DNA from: Rhodococcoides trifolii
GTDB lineage: Bacteria; Actinomycetota; Actinomycetes; Mycobacteriales; Mycobacteriaceae
Direction of reading: 5' to 3'
Assembly (NCBI RefSeq): GCF_014635345.1
Contig: NZ_BMCU01000001.1
Coordinates: 248,001-312,000, forward strand
Length of the DNA: 64,000 nt
The translations under genes were made by a program, and so were the position numbers. Below, piece after piece: positions 8,086 through 16,885 of the stretch. Within the stretch, counting starts at the first letter, position 1; every line of letters starts with the position of its first letter. Below the pieces are notes generated by a model. That model had not been told where the DNA came from. It did not search any database and was given only the letters and a program-made list of their open reading frames with translations.

Positions 8086-8640
8086 TCAGTTGGGGCAGTT
8101 GACGGTGTAGCTCCACTCGGTGTCCGACGGTCCCGTGACTCGAACGAGTACGGACGATTCGACTCCCGGCGGCACGTTGACCACGGCGGATCCGGTGCCT
8201 TCGTTCAGGTTGTCCCCGACGTAGCCCGAGTTGTACAGCGGTGCGCCCTGGTAGAACACCTCGATCTGATCGGGAACGTACTCGGTTTCATACGCCAGAA
8301 CGAACGACGTCGGACCGGTTCGACCCAGATTGTGAAGTGTATCGGTGACACCTTCGCCGCCGGCCTGTGTGGATTCGTTGCATTGCTGCGTCGGCGTCCC
8401 GCCACCACTGCTGCCGCCTCCGAGGTAGTCCTCGACTATGCCGATTCCGCCCTGCACGATCCCGATCGGGTCGATGGCAGCGCTGCCGCTCTGGATGGTG
8501 CCGATCGGATCGTCGATCAGGCCACTTCCCGTCGAACTTCCGAGGGTGGGCTGCGCCGAAGCGAGTGCCGGTGCCATGCACGCGAAGGCCAGGCTTATCG
8601 TGCCGACCGCCGCAACCCTGCGAAACTTACTCTTGCTCAA
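8086..8640 (-). CDS. Secreted protein of unknown function
   Basis: This 184-residue protein has an N-terminal signal peptide SKSKFRRVAAVGTISLAFACMAPALASA with an ASA cleavage site near residue 29. The mature part has a low-complexity Gly/Ser/Ile stretch with DPIGTIQSG/DPIGIVQGG repeats, then a beta-rich domain with one cysteine near each end (TQQCNES and YTVNCPN), a likely disulfide. The TTG at 8640 is chosen because a GGAGG lies 7 nt upstream and the signal peptide follows at once; in-frame ATGs further upstream would bury it. I do not recognise the domain. A secreted, possibly ligand-binding, role is inferred only from topology. Confidence 0.78.
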   Translation of the reverse strand: MSKSKFRRVAAVGTISLAFACMAPALASAQPTLGSSTGSGLIDDPIGTIQSGSAAIDPIGIVQGGIGIVEDYLGGGSSGGGTPTQQCNESTQAGGEGVTDTLHNLGRTGPTSFVLAYETEYVPDQIEVFYQGAPLYNSGYVGDNLNEGTGSAVVNVPPGVESSVLVRVTGPSDTEWSYTVNCPN

Positions 8641-8733
8641 TGTTTTTCCTCCACCGGTGACGTCGAAGTCCGACATCGCGATGGTTTCATCCGGACGAAG
8701 CGGGCAATATCCTCCGTTCGACGGACGCGACAC

Positions 8734-8910
8734 TCACCCCGCCGGTTCGGACGTCGTCGTGACGACCGACGCCGGCGGCGGTCCCTCGGGCGGGCCCATG
8801 ATCCCGCGTACGAGGAAGGTCGCGGCGACGGCGATCAGCGCCACGACGATGACGACGAGCATGACCACCAGGATGGTGCGCGGTCCGCCGAAGAGGTTGT
8901 TCGAGCTCAT
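8734..8910 (-). CDS. Small single-pass membrane protein
   Basis: This 58-residue protein starts MSSNNLFGGPRTI, then has one strong hydrophobic helix (LVVMLVVIVVALIAVAATFLV, about residues 14-34) and a Pro/Thr-rich tail ending TTTSEPAG. It begins 14 bp after the stop of the upstream lrp-type gene on the same strand, so the two probably share a transcript. No catalytic motif is possible at this size. The ribosome-binding site is weak. It is either a small membrane regulator or of no known function; composition and location support it being real. Confidence 0.6.
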   Translation of the reverse strand: MSSNNLFGGPRTILVVMLVVIVVALIAVAATFLVRGIMGPPEGPPPASVVTTTSEPAG

Positions 8911-8924
8911 GTGTCGATCATGCC

Positions 8925-9365
8925 TCAGTTCACGCCCTTGATCGTCTTCATCGAGATCAGCGACGTGACCCGTCCCACGGCCGGCAACCCACTGAGCTTC
9001 TCGACGAGGAAGCGCTCGTAGGACGGGAGATCCCGCACCGCGACCCTGATGAAGTAGTCGGGGTTGCCGAACAGTCGGTGACACTCGATCACCTCCTCGA
9101 AGCCGGCGATGCGCGATTCGAACTTCTCGATCGTCTTCTGGTCGTTGACGATGATCTCGGCGGTCACGATCACCTGGAATCCTCGACCGAGCGCCTTGTC
9201 GCTGAGCACGGCCCGGTATCCGGTGATGACGCCGTCCGCCTCGAGCTTCTTCACGCGGCGCAGGCACGGCGACGGCGTCAGACCGACCAGATCCGCCAGC
9301 TCGGTGTTGGTCAGACTGGAGTCCTGCTGCAGGTGGTGCAGAATTGCGTCGTCGAGATAGTCCAT
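8925..9365 (-). CDS. Lrp/AsnC family transcriptional regulator
   Basis: This 146-residue regulator has an N-terminal HTH (DDAILHHLQQDSSLTNTELADLVGLTPSPCLRRVKKLEADGVI) followed by a RAM/effector domain (GFQVIVTAEI to YFIRVAVRDLPSYERFLVEKLSGLPAVGRV). The ATG at 9365 gives the standard family start MDYLDDAIL; a longer reading to 9410 is unlikely. It is divergent from azlCD, with an inverted-repeat site between them. By analogy with other Lrp-AzlCD and Lrp-BrnFE pairs it probably senses branched-chain amino acids or methionine and activates their export. Confidence 0.92.
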   Translation of the reverse strand: MDYLDDAILHHLQQDSSLTNTELADLVGLTPSPCLRRVKKLEADGVITGYRAVLSDKALGRGFQVIVTAEIIVNDQKTIEKFESRIAGFEEVIECHRLFGNPDYFIRVAVRDLPSYERFLVEKLSGLPAVGRVTSLISMKTIKGVN

Positions 9366-9374
9366 TGAAATATT

Positions 9375-9411
9375 ATTGCTCAAAACGGTATGTAGGGACA
9401 GATCGAGCAAT
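9375..9411. promoter_or_regulatory. Putative Lrp operator between lrp-type gene and azlC
   Basis: ATTGCTCAA (9375-9383) and TCGAGCAAT (9403-9411) form an inverted repeat matching at 8 of 9 positions with a 19-bp spacer. The site lies in the intergenic region shared by the divergent genes, where an Lrp-type dimer of dimers would bind. Confidence 0.5.
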
Positions 9412-9445
9412 CCATCACCGCCCGATCCGCTATATGTTGTTCGAC

Positions 9446-10129
9446 ATGACCGATCGCGAATCCGCCCTCCGCATGTCCGTGCCCGTCGGCATCGGTCTCT
9501 TCCCGCTCGGTATAGCGCTGGGAATCCTCGTCGTGCAGAGCGGTCTGAACCCGTTGTGGGCGTTGGGGTTCACCGCATTCATCTATGCCGGCTCGCTCGA
9601 GTTCGTCGCCGTCGGACTGGTTGCCGCGATGACCCCGCTTCCTTACATCGCGCTGACTGCCCTGCTCGTCAATTTCCGGCACGTGTTCTATGCGCTGAGC
9701 TTTCCGCTCGACAGGGTCGATGGACGCATCGCCCGCTTCTACAGCGTGTTCGCCCTCACGGACGAGGCCTACGCCATGTCCGTCACTGCAGATCGACGGG
9801 TGCTCACGGGCCGCGTGATGGTGTGGACCCAGCTGTGTCTCCACGGTTACTGGGTCACCGGTGCCGTGGTCGGTGCCATTGCAGGACAGTGGATACCGGC
9901 CCACCTCGTCGGTCTGGAGTTCGGGCTCACCGCACTGTTCGTGGTCTTGACCATCGACGCGATCAAGGCTCAGCGCGGCTGGGCGGTACCCACCGCTGCC
10001 GTGGCATGCGGGTTGGTCGCCCGGATGGTCTCGCCGGATCACATGCTGCCGATTGCCATGGGGGCGTTCGTGATTCTGCTCGCTGCCCGGTACGCGTCAA
10101 CGAACCGGAAGGAACTCGTCCATGCCTGA
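9446..10129 (+). CDS. azlC: Branched-chain amino-acid exporter, large subunit
   Basis: This 227-residue membrane protein belongs to the AzlC family, with VPVGIGLFPLGIALGILV, FIYAGSLEFVAVGLVA and LLVNFRHVFYALSFP, all conserved in AzlC/BrnF. It has about seven hydrophobic helices. With AzlD it forms an exporter for Leu/Ile/Val and often Met. No ribosome-binding site precedes the start. The ATG at 9446 is about 10 nt downstream of a TATATG box, which fits leaderless translation; the ATG at 9434 would add four residues. It overlaps azlD by 8 bp. Confidence 0.93.
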   Translation: MTDRESALRMSVPVGIGLFPLGIALGILVVQSGLNPLWALGFTAFIYAGSLEFVAVGLVAAMTPLPYIALTALLVNFRHVFYALSFPLDRVDGRIARFYSVFALTDEAYAMSVTADRRVLTGRVMVWTQLCLHGYWVTGAVVGAIAGQWIPAHLVGLEFGLTALFVVLTIDAIKAQRGWAVPTAAVACGLVARMVSPDHMLPIAMGAFVILLAARYASTNRKELVHA

Positions 10130-10448
10130 CACCATCTACATCGCGTCGGCCATCGCGATCATGGCGGCAACCACCTTCGCTCTTCGCGCCGTTCCGTTCG
10201 CGCTGTTGCGCCCGCTGCGGTCGTCTGCGCTCGTGGCGTACCTGGGTGTGTACCTACCGGCCGGCATCATGGCGATCCTGGTCCTCTACTCGCTGCGCGA
10301 CGTGAGCATCGCCGCACCGGCGCACGGAATTCCCGAGGTGCTTGCCGTCGCAGCGACAGTCGGCGTGCACCTGTGGAAGAAGAATGCCGTGCTGTCGATC
10401 ATCGGCGGAACGGTGCTCTACGTGGCGCTCGTCAACTACGTCTTCTGA
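10122..10448 (+). CDS. azlD: Branched-chain amino-acid exporter, small subunit
   Basis: This 108-residue AzlD-family protein has four hydrophobic helices and the conserved AATTFALRAVPFALL and YLPAGIMAILVLYSL segments. It is translated with an 8-bp overlap onto azlC, so the two subunits are coupled. Its 3' end overlaps the convergent methyltransferase gene by 13 bp (10436-10448). Confidence 0.93.
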   Translation: MPDTIYIASAIAIMAATTFALRAVPFALLRPLRSSALVAYLGVYLPAGIMAILVLYSLRDVSIAAPAHGIPEVLAVAATVGVHLWKKNAVLSIIGGTVLYVALVNYVF

Positions 10449-11257
10449 GCGGTAAGCAACAGATACTGCCACTTCATGATTCCGCCGGTCATGAAGCGCC
10501 GGGCCAGGTCGGTGAGGTCTCGATAGAGGGCTTCGGCCCGGTCGGGCTGGTCCGCGAGCCGTGCGAACACCGCAATCGTGGGTCCGTAGTTGGCTGTGAA
10601 GTAGTCGACGAAATGTTGGGGTGTCTCGAACGCGTCGACGGCCAGTGATTCTCGGGTGACGTCGACCCCGGTGACTCGGTCACCGAGCAGGTCGCGAACA
10701 TGAGCCTCGTTGCCCCACAACGGCGGAGGCCCCGCACCGGGCGGCGGCGGCGGAGCGTAGGGCCTCATCGTCGCGAACATCTGACCGATGAATCCGGTCG
10801 GGGTCCAGCTCAGTAGGCCGATCGTTCCGCCCGGCCGGCAGACGCGCACCAACTCGTCGGCACTGTCGTGATGGTGGGGTGCGAACATGACCCCCACACA
10901 GGACATCACGACGTCGAACATGTTGTCGTCGTACGGAAGTGCCTCGGCGTCGCCTTCCTGCCACACGAGGTGGACGCCTCGCTGCGCCGCCCGAGCGCGA
11001 CCGTGGACGAAGAGTTCCGGTGTCAGGTCGCTCGCGATCACGTCTGCGCCGACTGCGGCAGCCTCGATGGCGGCATTCCCCGATCCTGCCGCCACATCGA
11101 GCACCTTCTGGCCCGCTCGGACACCGCACGCCGACGTCAACACCGCGCCGAGTTCGGGGATCACCTCCGTGGCGACGGCGTTGTAGTCACCGAGATTCCA
11201 CATCGCACGATGTGCTCTCTTCAGGTCGCTGTACGACGGACTGGTCACTTGCGTCAT
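10436..11257 (-). CDS. Class I SAM-dependent methyltransferase
   Basis: This 273-residue enzyme has motif I KVLDVAAGSGNAAIEAA (residues 51-67), an acidic post-I strand DVIASDLTPE, motif DVVMSCVGVMFAPHH and motif GGTIGLLSWTP. This is a UbiE/Methyltransf_11-like fold. A Pro-rich insert (APPPPPGAGPPP) lies before the C-terminal substrate cap. The neighbours do not suggest a substrate. It is convergent with azlD, sharing 13 bp, and divergent from the downstream oxidase. The fold call is firm; the methyl acceptor is unknown. Confidence 0.85.
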   Translation of the reverse strand: MTQVTSPSYSDLKRAHRAMWNLGDYNAVATEVIPELGAVLTSACGVRAGQKVLDVAAGSGNAAIEAAAVGADVIASDLTPELFVHGRARAAQRGVHLVWQEGDAEALPYDDNMFDVVMSCVGVMFAPHHHDSADELVRVCRPGGTIGLLSWTPTGFIGQMFATMRPYAPPPPPGAGPPPLWGNEAHVRDLLGDRVTGVDVTRESLAVDAFETPQHFVDYFTANYGPTIAVFARLADQPDRAEALYRDLTDLARRFMTGGIMKWQYLLLTAQKT

Positions 11258-11370
11258 GGCCGAACTCCTCTGGTGGAAAACGAATGGAACTCCACCGTCG
11301 CCGGTCCGGCGCCGACCGTCACGGGTAGTCCACTACGCGACCGTGTCGGACACGGGGTGATACTCGAAGG

Positions 11371-12747
11371 ATGTTGCTCGACGAACTGACCGCAGCTCTA
11401 CCGTCGGACCTGGTCGTCTCGGATCCGGACGTGGTCGCGACCTACCTGCACGACGAGGCCGAGTGGGCGGCGTACGACGCGCCGCTGGCGGTGGTGCGTC
11501 CCCGCACCGCGGACGACGTCGCCGCGGTGGTTGCCTTCTGCGCGCGTCACGCCGTTCCTGTGGTGCCGCGCGGAGCCGGAACGGGGTTGTCGGGCGGCGC
11601 CAACTCGGTGCGCGGCTGTGTGATCGTGTCGATGGAGGCCATGTCGTCCATCGTCGAGATCGACGAGCTCGAACGTCTTGCGGTCGTCCAGCCGGGAGTG
11701 GTCAACGACGATCTTCGAGCCGCCTGCGCCGAGCGTGGACTCTGGTATCCACCGGATCCTGCCAGCTCGCCCTGGTCGACTATCGGGGGCAACGTGGCGA
11801 CGAATGCGGGCGGACTTTGCTGCGTCAAGTACGGAGTGACCCGCGATTACGTGCTGGCCCTTCAGGTGGTGACGGGAACGGGCGACACGGTCCGCCTCGG
11901 TCGCAGAACTGCGAAAGGCGTTGCGGGCTACGACCTTGCGGGTCTGATGGTCGGATCCGAGGGCACCCTGGGCATCGTCACCGAGATCACCGTGAAGCTG
12001 CGGCCCATGCGAGATCCGGAACGGACGGTGGCCGGATACTTCGATTCGATCGTCGACGCGGGCCGCGCCGTCGAAGCCGTGGCCGCCGCGGGACTGACAC
12101 CGTCGGCACTCGAGTTGGTCGACCGGCAGTGCCTGCTCGCGGTGGACGCGTGGAAGAACATGGGCTTGGCCGTCGACGCCAATGTGGTTCTGCTCGGTCG
12201 GGTCGACACGCCGGGCGAGGTCGGCGACGCCGAGGCCGAGAAGATGCGGGCGTGTTTCGCCGAAGCGGGCGCCACCTGGAGCGTGCACTCGACCGATCAG
12301 GACGAGGCCGACGCGCTGTTCGCCGCGCGACGGTTGGCCTACCCGGCCGTGGAACGACTGGGCCCGGTGCTCACCGAGGACGTGTGCGTGCCCAAACGTG
12401 CTGTGCCGGAGATGCTGTCGCGCATCGAGCAGATCGCCGAGCGACACGACACAGTCATCGCGAACATCGCACACGCGGGCGACGGCAATCTCCACCCCCT
12501 GCTGATCACGCCGCGGGGGGACGACGCAGCACGCGCGCGGGCACAGGCGGCGTTTGCCGACATCATCGACTCGGCGCTCGAGCTGGGTGGGACCGTGACC
12601 GGTGAGCACGGGATCGGATTGCTCAAGATGGACGGATTGGCGGCCGAGCTCGACCCCGTCGTGATGGCCATGCACCGGAGCATCAAGGACGCCTTGGACC
12701 CGCACGGCATCATGAACCCGGGAAAAGTCATCCCGTTGCTGGCATAG
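11371..12747 (+). CDS. FAD-linked oxidase (GlcD / D-2-hydroxyacid dehydrogenase type)
   Basis: This 458-residue flavoprotein has a PCMH-type FAD domain (VVPRGAGTGLSGGAN at about 72-86, ASSPWSTIGGNVATNAGGLC, LAGLMVGSEGTLGIVTE) and an FAD-oxidase C-terminal domain with HAGDGNLHPLL, GEHGIGLLK and MNPGKVIP. These are hallmarks of glycolate oxidase subunit GlcD and D-lactate or D-2-hydroxyglutarate dehydrogenases. No GlcE/GlcF or iron-sulfur partner is adjacent, which favours a single-subunit D-2-hydroxyacid dehydrogenase. The exact substrate is not readable from sequence. The start ATG gives the usual short N-terminus. Confidence 0.9.
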   Translation: MLLDELTAALPSDLVVSDPDVVATYLHDEAEWAAYDAPLAVVRPRTADDVAAVVAFCARHAVPVVPRGAGTGLSGGANSVRGCVIVSMEAMSSIVEIDELERLAVVQPGVVNDDLRAACAERGLWYPPDPASSPWSTIGGNVATNAGGLCCVKYGVTRDYVLALQVVTGTGDTVRLGRRTAKGVAGYDLAGLMVGSEGTLGIVTEITVKLRPMRDPERTVAGYFDSIVDAGRAVEAVAAAGLTPSALELVDRQCLLAVDAWKNMGLAVDANVVLLGRVDTPGEVGDAEAEKMRACFAEAGATWSVHSTDQDEADALFAARRLAYPAVERLGPVLTEDVCVPKRAVPEMLSRIEQIAERHDTVIANIAHAGDGNLHPLLITPRGDDAARARAQAAFADIIDSALELGGTVTGEHGIGLLKMDGLAAELDPVVMAMHRSIKDALDPHGIMNPGKVIPLLA

Positions 12748-12785
12748 TTCGCCAGAGCAGCGAAAGACCGACCGGGGGGTAGCAC

Positions 12786-14015
12786 GTGAAGTTCCGCAAG
12801 CATGCAACGGTGGTGGCTGCGGTGGCAGCCCTGGCCATGGGGTCCGGCGTTGCCTCGGCAGACCCGATCGGCGATTTCGTGAGCCCGCCGCGAGATGCCG
12901 CGTCCTACGAACCCACCCCGCTGGGTGATCCGTTCTTCGACGCGCCCGCCGGCTTCGAGAGTGCCGCTCCAGGAACGGTGTTCACTACACGCAGCGTGGC
13001 GGTTCCGAAACTCTCCCAGCCTGTGACGGCTACCCAGTACCTGTTCCGATCGACGGATTCCAAGGACCGTCCGATCGTCGCCGCCACCACGCTGCTGGTG
13101 CCGACGGCGCCCTGGGGCGCGGGCCCCCGTCCCGTCGTGTCGTTCAATCCGGCGACGGATTCACTGGGCAACGCGTGCGCTCCCTCGTACACGCTGCCTC
13201 GAGGCACCAACGCCGAGGTCGACTCGGTGAACAACTTCCTCGACCGCAACTACGCCGTCGTCGTCACCGACTATCAGGGGCCCAGGCAGGCGTACTCGGC
13301 GGGCCGCGTCGAAGGCCACACCGTGCTCGACGGACTGCGTGCGGTGGTGAACGACCAGGCGACCGGACTGTCGCCGGCGTCGCCGGTCGGTATCACCGGC
13401 TATTCGGGAGGCGCCATCGCGTCGGGATGGGCGGCGCAGCTCGCACCGTCGTACGCGCCCGAGCTGAACATCGCCGGTGTGGCGTTCGGTGGCCCCCCGA
13501 CCGACTATTCGATCCTGCGGCAGTCACTGAACGGGCACATCGGCGCGGGCCTGTACATGGCGGCGACGTTCGGACTTGCGCGTGAGTACCCGGAACTCAA
13601 CGCGTTCGTCAACGACAACGGTCGGCGTCTGTCCCTGATCTACCGCGATCAGTGTTCCGATTTCCTCAGCTACAGCGGCATTTTCATGATCGATCAGGCT
13701 GCGCTGCAGAACGATCCCGCTGCGTTCTTCGACCCCGTCGTGCAGAAAGTCGTGAACGAAAATCGCATGGGCGCCCTCGAGCCAGACGCCCCCGTGTACA
13801 TCTACCAGGGCATTCAGGACTTCCTCATACCGAAGGAAGGCGCGGAGAACCTGTACCGGGACTGGTGCGGACAGGGCGCCGTCGTGCATCTCGAGGAGAT
13901 TCCGGGCGAGCACACTATCGCCGAGGACACCGGCTCGCCGGGCGCATTCGATTGGCTCGCACAGCGTCTGGGCGGCGCGCCGACGCCGACCGAGTGCACC
14001 CTCACCGTGAAGTGA
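12786..14015 (+). CDS. Secreted lipase, LIP family
   Basis: This 409-residue secreted hydrolase has a signal peptide (KFRKHATVVAAVAALAMGSGVASA, cut after residue 25) and a mature LIP-family (secretory triacylglycerol lipase) domain. The nucleophile elbow is GITGYSGGAIASGW (GYSGG); YQGPRQAYSAG, GDFLIP-like and GEHTIAEDTG supply the acid/histidine region. Cysteines NACAPS, QCSD, WCGQ and TECT could form disulfides. Actinobacterial members hydrolyse triacylglycerols or esters outside the cell. The GTG start at 12786 follows a GGGGGG ribosome-binding site. It is convergent with, and directly abuts, the nitroreductase. Confidence 0.9.
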   Translation: MKFRKHATVVAAVAALAMGSGVASADPIGDFVSPPRDAASYEPTPLGDPFFDAPAGFESAAPGTVFTTRSVAVPKLSQPVTATQYLFRSTDSKDRPIVAATTLLVPTAPWGAGPRPVVSFNPATDSLGNACAPSYTLPRGTNAEVDSVNNFLDRNYAVVVTDYQGPRQAYSAGRVEGHTVLDGLRAVVNDQATGLSPASPVGITGYSGGAIASGWAAQLAPSYAPELNIAGVAFGGPPTDYSILRQSLNGHIGAGLYMAATFGLAREYPELNAFVNDNGRRLSLIYRDQCSDFLSYSGIFMIDQAALQNDPAAFFDPVVQKVVNENRMGALEPDAPVYIYQGIQDFLIPKEGAENLYRDWCGQGAVVHLEEIPGEHTIAEDTGSPGAFDWLAQRLGGAPTPTECTLTVK

Positions 14016-14660
14016 TCACCATCGGTCGACGTGCAGCACCGTCTCGATCGGGTCGCGCGGAGCAACCTTGAACGTCTCGCCGGTGAAGTAGGCCGTCGGA
14101 ATCAGTGCGCCCTGGTGGAAGGTGGCCGGGATGCCCAGGATGTCGGCGACTTCTGCCTCACGCTGGAGATGCAGTGTTGTCCAAGCAGTTCCGAGGCCAC
14201 GAGCTCGCGCCGCCAGTGCATAACTCCACACCGCGGGAAGCAACGAGCCCCACAGGCCCGCCTGGTTCCCCGCCGGAAGGGTCTCGCCGGCCTCGATGCA
14301 CGGAATCAGGAGAACGGGCACGTCGCCCATGTGCTCTCCGAGCCACTCCGCGCTGGTGCCGACCCGCTTCTGGATCGACGAACGCGCCGGATCGTCGGCG
14401 AACAGCGCACCGGCGCCGTGCTTCGAGGTCAGGTATCTGGCGGCGACGTCACCGTAGATGGCGCCGATCGCGGCCCGGACGTCGGGATCGGTGACGACGA
14501 TCCACTGCCACCCCTGTCGGTTCGAGCCCGACGGCGCCTGCAGCGCGATCTCGAGGCATTCCTTGATCAGCTCCATCGGGACCGGGCGAGTCAGGTCCAG
14601 ACGCTTGCGAACAGTGCGCGTGGTGGTCAGAAGCTCGTCGAGAGTCAAGTCCAAAGTCAT
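14016..14660 (-). CDS. Nitroreductase family FMN oxidoreductase
   Basis: This 214-residue enzyme has TTRTVRKRLDL at the start, QAPSGSNRQGWQWIVV (FMN phosphate-binding region), a central variable loop, and GLGTAWTTLHLQREAEVADILGIP near the C-terminus, the standard nitroreductase pattern. It reduces nitro, quinone or enone groups with NAD(P)H. The ATG at 14660 (MTLDLTLDELL) is used; upstream sequence in frame is non-conserved and lies over the divergent CGNR gene. The stop codons of the lipase and this gene are adjacent with no spacer. Confidence 0.9.
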   Translation of the reverse strand: MTLDLTLDELLTTTRTVRKRLDLTRPVPMELIKECLEIALQAPSGSNRQGWQWIVVTDPDVRAAIGAIYGDVAARYLTSKHGAGALFADDPARSSIQKRVGTSAEWLGEHMGDVPVLLIPCIEAGETLPAGNQAGLWGSLLPAVWSYALAARARGLGTAWTTLHLQREAEVADILGIPATFHQGALIPTAYFTGETFKVAPRDPIETVLHVDRW

Positions 14661-14696
14661 ACCTCGATCATGCACCATTCGTGCTGTAATGGCTTC

Positions 14697-15215
14697 ATGC
14701 ACATCAACCCTTACGGCACGTATGCCGTTCAGCTGGGTGTCGATCTGGTCAATCGTCCGCCGCAGACGGCCGACGAGCTCGGTACGCGCTGCGCTGCAGC
14801 GGGTTTGGTGGTCGACTGGGACTCGACAGACAACGATCTGGTGGCCACCCGCGAATTCCTCGCCGACTGGGTCGGTGTCGTCGACGCATCGACGGACAGC
14901 GAACGTGCCGACCGACTCAACGTCCTGCTCGCCGCCGCCACGGCCTACCCGCGACTGACGAACCATGCCGACGACGGATGGCACATGCACTATCGCGATC
15001 CGGGAATCTCGTTGGCGGGCGTCATCCGAGCGCTGGTCGGGGTGGGAACGGCCCTGCATCTGACCGGGCGCGGCATGAGCCGACTCGGGCGGTGCGCCGC
15101 GCAGAACTGCGAGAACGTCTTCGCGGACGTGTCCAGAACCGGCCGTCAACGGTACTGCGGCACCGCCTGCTCGAATCGCGATGCGGTGCGCAGGCACCGA
15201 GCGCGCGCCGTGTGA
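14697..15215 (+). CDS. CGNR zinc-finger / ABATE-domain regulator
   Basis: This 172-residue protein has an N-terminal ABATE-like domain (YAVQLGVDLVNRPP) and a C-terminal zinc ribbon with CAAQNCENVF, SRTGRQRYCGTACSNRDAVRRHRAR. The four cysteines and the NRDAV-HRAR tail define the CGNR family, thought to be DNA-binding regulators often paired with hydrolases or oxidoreductases. It is divergent from the nitroreductase (36 bp apart), so it may control it. The start is the ATG at 14697; longer upstream ORF sequence is antisense to the nitroreductase. Confidence 0.88.
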   Translation: MHINPYGTYAVQLGVDLVNRPPQTADELGTRCAAAGLVVDWDSTDNDLVATREFLADWVGVVDASTDSERADRLNVLLAAATAYPRLTNHADDGWHMHYRDPGISLAGVIRALVGVGTALHLTGRGMSRLGRCAAQNCENVFADVSRTGRQRYCGTACSNRDAVRRHRARAV

Positions 15216-15273
15216 CCCGTTACGGTGAGCGGAGGCGGCAGGGGGTCGCCGACGAACGACGGAGGGGTTCATC

Positions 15274-16080
15274 GTGTCGCAGAACGTCAGGGGAACAACG
15301 GTCCTCATCACCGGGGCGAGCGCCGGTCTGGGCGTGGAATTCGCCCGCCGCTACGCCCGACGGGGTGCGAACCTGGTGCTGGTGGCACGTCGCCGTGACC
15401 GGCTCGATGCCCTCGCCGACGAACTGAGACAGGCGAATTCGGTCACCGTCACCGTGGCGCAGAAGGACCTTGCCGAACCGGGTGCGGGGTCGGCCCTGTA
15501 CCGCGAACTGACGGAGCAGGGTATCCGCGTGGACTCGCTGATCAACAACGCCGGGTTCGGCACCTACGGCCAGTTCGCGGGCGAGGAGCTCGACCGGATC
15601 CTGTCCGAGATCCAACTCAACATCGCGACGCTCGTGGAGCTGTCGCACGTCTTCCTGCCGGACCTGATCCGCGGCCGCGGGATGCTCGTGAACATCGCCA
15701 GCACCGCGGCGTTCCAGCCCACTCCCGGCATGGCGGTGTACGGCGCTACCAAGGCATTCGTTCTGAACTTCACCGAAGCGCTGTGGGCCGAAGCGCAGGG
15801 CAGCGGACTCACCGTGCTCACGGTGTGTCCCGGGCCGACGGAGACCGAGTTCTTCCAGGTCGTCGGTAGCGAGGAGGCGGGCGTGGGTCGCATGCAGACA
15901 GCGGAACAGGTGGTGGACACGGCGTTCGCCGCACTCGACAAGCGTTTCGCGCCGCCCACCGTCGTCTCCGGCCTGTCGAACTGGATCTCCGCGAACAGCA
16001 CCCGCCTCGCGACGCGTCGTCTGGGCGTCGTGATCACCGGGCGTCTGCTCGGCAATGTGCGGTTGAGGCCTCGGCCCTAG
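15274..16080 (+). CDS. Short-chain dehydrogenase/reductase
   Basis: This 268-residue SDR has the cofactor loop TGASAGLG (residues 13-20), an Arg-rich VARRRDRL after beta-2 suggesting NADPH, the NNAGFG motif, catalytic Ser in NIASTAAF and YGATK (Y-x-x-x-K). The GTG at 15274 follows a GGAGGGG ribosome-binding site. The C-terminus is extended by about 40 residues ([16 protein letters not shown]), seen in the DltE/YqjQ-like group. Substrate unknown. Its stop overlaps the convergent tam gene by 4 bp. Confidence 0.9.
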   Translation: MSQNVRGTTVLITGASAGLGVEFARRYARRGANLVLVARRRDRLDALADELRQANSVTVTVAQKDLAEPGAGSALYRELTEQGIRVDSLINNAGFGTYGQFAGEELDRILSEIQLNIATLVELSHVFLPDLIRGRGMLVNIASTAAFQPTPGMAVYGATKAFVLNFTEALWAEAQGSGLTVLTVCPGPTETEFFQVVGSEEAGVGRMQTAEQVVDTAFAALDKRFAPPTVVSGLSNWISANSTRLATRRLGVVITGRLLGNVRLRPRP

Positions 16081-16844
16081 CGCACCTGCGCGACCACGAA
16101 GATCCGACGGAACGGGAAGAAGGTCGTGCCGTCGGATCGACGGGGGTACGCGTCGGCCAGCAGTGGGGCGAGTTCGCTCCGGAACGTCAGCCAATCCTGA
16201 TCGGACAGTGACGCTTTCACGGGTCGGAGCGCCGTGCCGGTCGTCCACTCGAGCACGGGGTCGTCACCGGTCAACACCTGCACGTAGGTGGTCTCCCAGG
16301 CGTCGACGACGGTTCCTGCCTCGCCGAGCATGTCGGCATACCGCTCGGGTGAGTCGACGGTTCCGTCGGCCCGCAGCGTCACGTCGCGCAAGGACTTCGA
16401 CCACGCCTTCGATTCGGCGAGGTCACGGATGATCGCGTGTGACGGTGCGTCGAAGTTGCCGGGTACCTGGACCGCGATCCAGGCGCCCGCGCCGAGCTGA
16501 TTCGGCCACCGTCGCAACAGGTCTCGATGTTCCGGCACCCACTGCAACGTCGCGTTCGAGACGACCACGTCGGTGTCGGGCGCGGGTGTCCACTCCCGGA
16601 TGTCGAGCACCGTCGCGTCGAGGCCCAACTTCTGCGCGGCGGCCACCATGTCGGGCGAGCTGTCCGACGCCTCCACTACCGCGTCCGGCCAGCGCTCTTT
16701 CAGGGCGACCGTCAGGTTGCCCGGCCCGCATCCGAGATCGACCACACGGCGCGGACTTTCGGCTCGTACACGGGAAAGGAGCTCGTAGAACGGGCGACCG
16801 CGATGGTCGGAGAAATCGAGGTATTTGTTCGGATCCCATCTCAT
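16077..16844 (-). CDS. tam: Trans-aconitate 2-methyltransferase
   Basis: This 255-residue SAM methyltransferase begins [23 protein letters not shown], the family-specific start, with motif [13 protein letters not shown] (34-45), [11 protein letters not shown], and [15 protein letters not shown]. Tam methylates trans-aconitate, which forms spontaneously from cis-aconitate and inhibits aconitase. The ATG at 16844 is the natural start; the long in-frame extension to 17372 runs antisense through the next gene and is spurious. It is co-directional with the fused oxidoreductase/methyltransferase upstream but 41 bp away. Confidence 0.93.
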   Translation of the reverse strand: MRWDPNKYLDFSDHRGRPFYELLSRVRAESPRRVVDLGCGPGNLTVALKERWPDAVVEASDSSPDMVAAAQKLGLDATVLDIREWTPAPDTDVVVSNATLQWVPEHRDLLRRWPNQLGAGAWIAVQVPGNFDAPSHAIIRDLAESKAWSKSLRDVTLRADGTVDSPERYADMLGEAGTVVDAWETTYVQVLTGDDPVLEWTTGTALRPVKASLSDQDWLTFRSELAPLLADAYPRRSDGTTFFPFRRIFVVAQVR

Positions 16845-16885
16845 GGATTTAACCGTACGCCCGTACTGTGAGCATTGTCCAGAGG

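Noticed and set aside
11398-12807. 469-codon minus-strand ORF antisense to the GlcD-type oxidase
   Set aside because: It is a mirror of codon bias in GC-rich DNA. The plus strand has clear FAD-oxidase motifs, while the antisense translation is His/Arg/Gly-rich with no domain.
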